The notes under the pieces: model-generated
The model's database searches: none
What the model was told of the DNA's origin: nothing
The model's input: the letters and a program-made list of their open reading frames with translations, nothing else
NCBI GenBank assembly: GCA_006844585.1
Contig: SPJM01000093.1
Location: 1 to 32,994 of the forward strand
From: Methylococcaceae bacterium
GTDB taxonomy: Bacteria; Pseudomonadota; Gammaproteobacteria; Methylococcales; Methylomonadaceae
DNA: 32,994 bases
Direction of reading: 5' to 3'
Program-made: the position numbers and the translations under genes
Shown: positions 30,333 through 32,994 of the stretch, one piece after another
Layout of the letters: every line of letters starts with the position of its first letter
How positions within the stretch are numbered: position 1 is the stretch's first letter

Positions 30333-31106
30333 TTAATCATTTTTTTTCACTTGATCTATTCCTAATTTTTGAACCAATGTTGTCAAGCTGGTAAAGACAT
30401 AACTTGCAATCAGAAGCAGAAAATCGGTTTTATCTTCATCAATATTGCATTTTTCCAATGCATTGTAGTAAATCAGTCTGCTTTCCGCATCACCCGCAAT
30501 ATTAGCGATGGGATAACCATTCTGTAACAGCGCCAAGTTCATTAATAATCGGGCGGTTCTGCCGTTTCCGTCGATAAAAGGATGAATAGTTGCAATACGC
30601 TCGTGGAGTTCGGCCGCAACAACAACGGGATGCAAGGTCTCTGCCTCATCCTGAATCCAATGACTTAAGTTCTCCATTAATTTAGGAACCTGCCACGGTT
30701 GTGGCGGAAGATGCCGACTACCCGAAATTGACACAGGAAGGGTGCGATATTTTCCAGCATTGTCACGGTCAATGCCGCGCAAAATAATCGCATGGATAGC
30801 CTTAATCAAGTTTTCTGAAATCAGCGTATCCTTTTTGATCAAATCACGGATATATAAGATCGCCTCGTAATGATTATTTGCCTCCAAATGCTCACGCATC
30901 GACTTGCCGCCGATAGTCAAGCCTTTGTTAATCACAATATCGGTTTCCCGCAGCGTCAGCGTATTCCCTTCAATGCGGTTGCTTTCGTAGGTATATTCAA
31001 TATCGATGGCATTCACTATCGTTTCATTCAAAAGCGGACGAGATGAATCCAAGATCTGTTTAAGCGAATCGATTTTAGCGAGTATATTTTTCAATTCGTC
31101 AGTCAT
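30333..31106 (-). CDS. Fic family protein (AMPylase-type)
   Basis: Fic proteins transfer AMP or other phospho-groups from nucleotides to protein hydroxyls. 257 residues. The catalytic motif HPFIDGNGR is complete at 175-183, His175 being the base. Upstream, SNRIEGN at 42-48 is the inhibitory (S/T)xxxE(G/N) helix that keeps N-terminally regulated Fic enzymes off, so this is a class II, self-inhibited type. No C-terminal DNA-binding domain. No antitoxin gene beside it, consistent with the built-in inhibition. The target is unknown. Confidence 0.93.
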   Translation of the reverse strand: MTDELKNILAKIDSLKQILDSSRPLLNETIVNAIDIEYTYESNRIEGNTLTLRETDIVINKGLTIGGKSMREHLEANNHYEAILYIRDLIKKDTLISENLIKAIHAIILRGIDRDNAGKYRTLPVSISGSRHLPPQPWQVPKLMENLSHWIQDEAETLHPVVVAAELHERIATIHPFIDGNGRTARLLMNLALLQNGYPIANIAGDAESRLIYYNALEKCNIDEDKTDFLLLIASYVFTSLTTLVQKLGIDQVKKND

Positions 31107-31215
31107 GGCCTGCCTCTTTTGTTAAAGGAATCTACTAATGAAGATACGCTTTGGTAGTATTTTTGTATAATTATTCCACCCGCTATGGATACAATCAAAA
31201 CTTTTATACAGGATT

Positions 31216-31827
31216 ATGGGAATCGAAGATAGAGATTACTACCGGAAAAAATATAAACGCCTGAACAGGCAGCCTGATCAAGACATACGCAATACCGGAT
31301 TAAAGTATTTATTGATTTGTCTTGGCGCTTTTGCTGTGCTTTGGTATGCAGCGGATCACTTTATCAATGCCCGCTATCGCTTGGATACACAAGTCACTCA
31401 AATATCGACCGATACTCAAGGCAGTATCATTCTAAAAGCCGACAGACAAGGGCATTTTCGCGGAACCCTTACCCTTAATCATATTCCTATGCCGTTTATG
31501 ATTGATACCGGCGCCACCCAAACCGTGATACCGGAAAACCTGGCTAAAAAAGCTGAATTAGATTTTTTAGGAAAAGTCAGAATCCGCACAGCCGGGGGCA
31601 ATTCATATGCGCATTTAACCCGCCTTAAACAACTCGACATTGCCAATGTAAGCCTTAATAATCTATCGGCTTATATCAGTCCCCATATTGATGAAGTGTT
31701 AATAGGGATGAATACATTAAAATATTTTCGAATAACTCAACAAGGCAATACTTTACTCTTGCAAGTTAACGACAAAAAAAATTCAATGTTCAATAATGAA
31801 AATGATAACGAAGAGATTTATATGTAG
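31216..31827 (+). CDS. Retropepsin-like aspartic protease, TIGR02281 type
   Basis: 203 residues. One transmembrane helix (about 30-46) leaves the rest outside the cytoplasm. The single protease motif MIDTGATQTVIP has catalytic Asp97; like other clan AA retropepsins it would act as a dimer. GTLTLNHIPMPF, IRTAGGNSY, LKQLDIANVSL and VLIGMNTLKYFRI are typical of this bacterial family. The role is unknown. It is divergent from fic and ends in a strong hairpin. Confidence 0.9.
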   Translation: MGIEDRDYYRKKYKRLNRQPDQDIRNTGLKYLLICLGAFAVLWYAADHFINARYRLDTQVTQISTDTQGSIILKADRQGHFRGTLTLNHIPMPFMIDTGATQTVIPENLAKKAELDFLGKVRIRTAGGNSYAHLTRLKQLDIANVSLNNLSAYISPHIDEVLIGMNTLKYFRITQQGNTLLLQVNDKKNSMFNNENDNEEIYM

Positions 31828-31838
31828 AACCGAAATTA

Positions 31839-31878
31839 ACAGTAGTCGCCCCATCTTGCAATAAGATGGGCGCACTGT
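31839..31878 (+). terminator. Terminator after the aspartic protease gene
   Basis: CCCATCTT pairs with AAGATGGG around GCAAT, with an outer ACAGT/ACTGT pair, followed by GTTTT. Confidence 0.75.
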
Positions 31879-31933
31879 GTTTTAGCAAGCTGCCTTTCGC
31901 GACTCTTATCAACAGGATTAAGGTCTTTTTTGT

Positions 31934-32470
31934 TTACTTCACAAATGGCGACTGTAACCCCGAACTGTCATATAAACGTTCTTTTTTCCAGTTTTTGTAT
32001 TTTGTCGGATCAAACTGCGACTCTAAGCCATTGGCCCGGTACATTTCATATTCATGACGAAACCTGATCGCTGTTCTAAACGCGTGCAACTCCTGGTCTG
32101 CATTAATCTCTTCCATTCTGCCGACATGAAAGGTCTTGGTGTGGCCTTTACCGTTTAAGCGCCAATGACAACTATAGATCAAACTCCGCACATCCCTTCT
32201 TTTATCATATTGTATCGTTCGAGACACGCCGGTCACCCCGGTGCTGATCTTATTCGGAAAAATCCGCGTCATCTGCTGATAAGTCGGTTTTGATGAAAAC
32301 AAAACCAAAGTTTGATCCCGCCAATTGATTGCGCTTTTTAAAGCCTGCTGTCTTCCGCCCCAGAGTTTGTGAGAAAAATAACGGCTGTATTCTTTTTTAT
32401 TTCTCACGATTCTGACTTGGAAACCTTTATTGTCAGGTTCGGTAATCTGTTTGTATTTTTTCTCAGTCAT
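31934..32470 (-). CDS. AP2-like DNA-binding domain protein, copy B
   Basis: 178 residues, plainly paralogous to the protein at 23695-24207: the same ITEPD start, VRIVRNKKEYSRYFSHKLWG, AINWRDQ, then STGVTGVSRTIQYDKRRD, TKTFHVGRMEEINADQELHA and FRTAIRFRHEYE. Two AP2-like units in tandem and no nuclease motif. The copies keep order and length but differ in linkers, so this is an old duplication rather than a fresh transposition. It stands alone, with ~470 nt of AT-rich non-coding DNA upstream that could include operators. Confidence 0.8.
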   Translation of the reverse strand: MTEKKYKQITEPDNKGFQVRIVRNKKEYSRYFSHKLWGGRQQALKSAINWRDQTLVLFSSKPTYQQMTRIFPNKISTGVTGVSRTIQYDKRRDVRSLIYSCHWRLNGKGHTKTFHVGRMEEINADQELHAFRTAIRFRHEYEMYRANGLESQFDPTKYKNWKKERLYDSSGLQSPFVK

Positions 32471-32941
32471 TGATGTTCTTTGCTAGTGGATACAATCCAA
32501 AGAATAGTCAACTCCATTTAAAATTTTGGGATTCATATCACATAATATAGTAAATCAAAAAAACATTTGGCTAATGAGTGAACCAGTTCCGGTTTAATGA
32601 CCAAACATTGATCATTAACGCTTTTCCTTCTATCAATTACCGGTTTACTCACTGTAGATCATGCCTGGTTTGCATCATCTTTAGCCAAAATCTGTTTAGC
32701 CAAGCTGTTGAATCAAACAATCATTAAGCGTTAATACTAACGCTAATATTTTAAGCATCATTTAATATTCGCTTAACCCGGCTTTTAAATATCACTTAGA
32801 TTCAACTAACATGGCCGGTTTTAATTGAATTATTTTTGACAACAGCATGATGTAGGGTCTCATAATTAATGAAAACTCAAACATTATAACATTCAATACC
32901 TTACATACATTATGAAATTTGAATTTCTATAGAAAAATCAT
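32471..32941. other. AT-rich intergenic region without a recognisable gene
   Basis: No supported coding frame. It contains AGCGTTA-ATAC-TAACGCT (32727-32744) and a related inverted pair ATTAACGCTT (32614-32623) / AAGCGTTAAT (32726-32735). Weaker symmetry links GAGTGAACC near 32577 with GGTTTACTC near 32643. It may carry promoters for the AP2-like gene and the ORF beginning at 32942, or a decayed element. Confidence 0.6.
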
Positions 32942-32994
32942 ATGACAAGTCAATACCTGAAAAGTTTCGTTTCTCTTCATGATTTAAATTTTAT
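32942..32994 (+). CDS. Start of an unidentified ORF cut by the window end
   Basis: ATG 32942 opens a frame (MTSQYLKSFVSLHDLNF) that runs off the window. The ribosome site (AGAAAAATCAT) is weak. Seventeen residues are too few for identification, and the frame may not be real. Confidence 0.3.
   Translation, partial: MTSQYLKSFVSLHDLNF

Noticed and set aside
1-32994. CRISPR arrays, tRNA or rRNA genes
   Set aside because: No regularly spaced direct repeats, cloverleaf-like segments or rRNA stretches were recognised.

Overview
The window looks like chromosomal DNA of a gammaproteobacterium with moderate-to-low GC. The classical run mnmG-rsmG-parA-parB, the pairs apaG-apaH and mutY/yggX, and single-copy mpl, rsd, sirB2-like and gmk genes all fit. 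The UPF0182 protein, the two AP2-like DNA-binding proteins, the Uma2 and Rpn nucleases and the c-type cytochrome remnant suggest a Methylococcales-like (methanotroph) relative. That placement is inferred from gene style and memory, not from a search. No rRNA, tRNA or CRISPR array was seen.

Layout. 1-1203: right part of an IS66-family insertion sequence, its transposase cut by the window edge, followed by an odd cluster of a 13-nt end-like repeat. 1327-3192 (minus): gmk, apaH, apaG. 3241-5808 (plus): exported ankyrin protein overlapping mpl, then a Uma2 nuclease. 5809-6180: intergenic repeats, including a MITE-like element of about 200 bp. 6181-7237 (minus): a c-type cytochrome-like gene broken by two small duplications. 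7300-8163 (minus): an Rpn-type nuclease with a possible internal antitoxin start. 8240-13081 (minus): can, parB, parA, rsmG, mnmG; the last four overlap and form one translationally coupled block. 13137-17391 (plus): a small basic ArfA-like gene carrying a perfect hairpin inside its reading frame, an HI0933-type flavoprotein overlapping it, and a large UPF0182 membrane protein. 17421-18968: a hairpin repeat and, on minus, a DUF7079-like gene, a second Uma2 gene and rsd. 19133-20780 (plus): a glycosyltransferase overlapping an MTA/SAH-nucleosidase-like gene. 20839-22115 (minus): lexA followed by two tiny ORFs and sirB2, packed as a likely SOS operon. 22243-23415: M20 amidohydrolase. 23695-25419: AP2-like protein, peroxiredoxin and a small membrane protein. 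25583-30220 (plus): AsmA-like protein, orphan HicB-like antitoxin, mutY, GST, yggX. 30333-32470: Fic protein, retropepsin-like protease and a second AP2-like protein. 32471-32941: AT-rich DNA with no supported gene. An ORF just begins at 32942.

How it works together. Much of the window is housekeeping: chromosome segregation (parAB), tRNA and rRNA modification (mnmG, rsmG), murein recycling (mpl), nucleotide metabolism (gmk, apaH) and oxidative-damage defence (peroxiredoxin, mutY, yggX, GST). Accessory material (IS66, Uma2 x2, Rpn, AP2-like x2, orphan HicB, Fic) and dispersed intergenic repeats are threaded between. The most notable items are the lexA-linked micro-ORFs at 21217-21482, the in-frame hairpin of the ArfA-like gene, the candidate intragenic Rpn antitoxin, and a 10-nt intergenic motif (TATACTTCGC) found five times in 33 kb.
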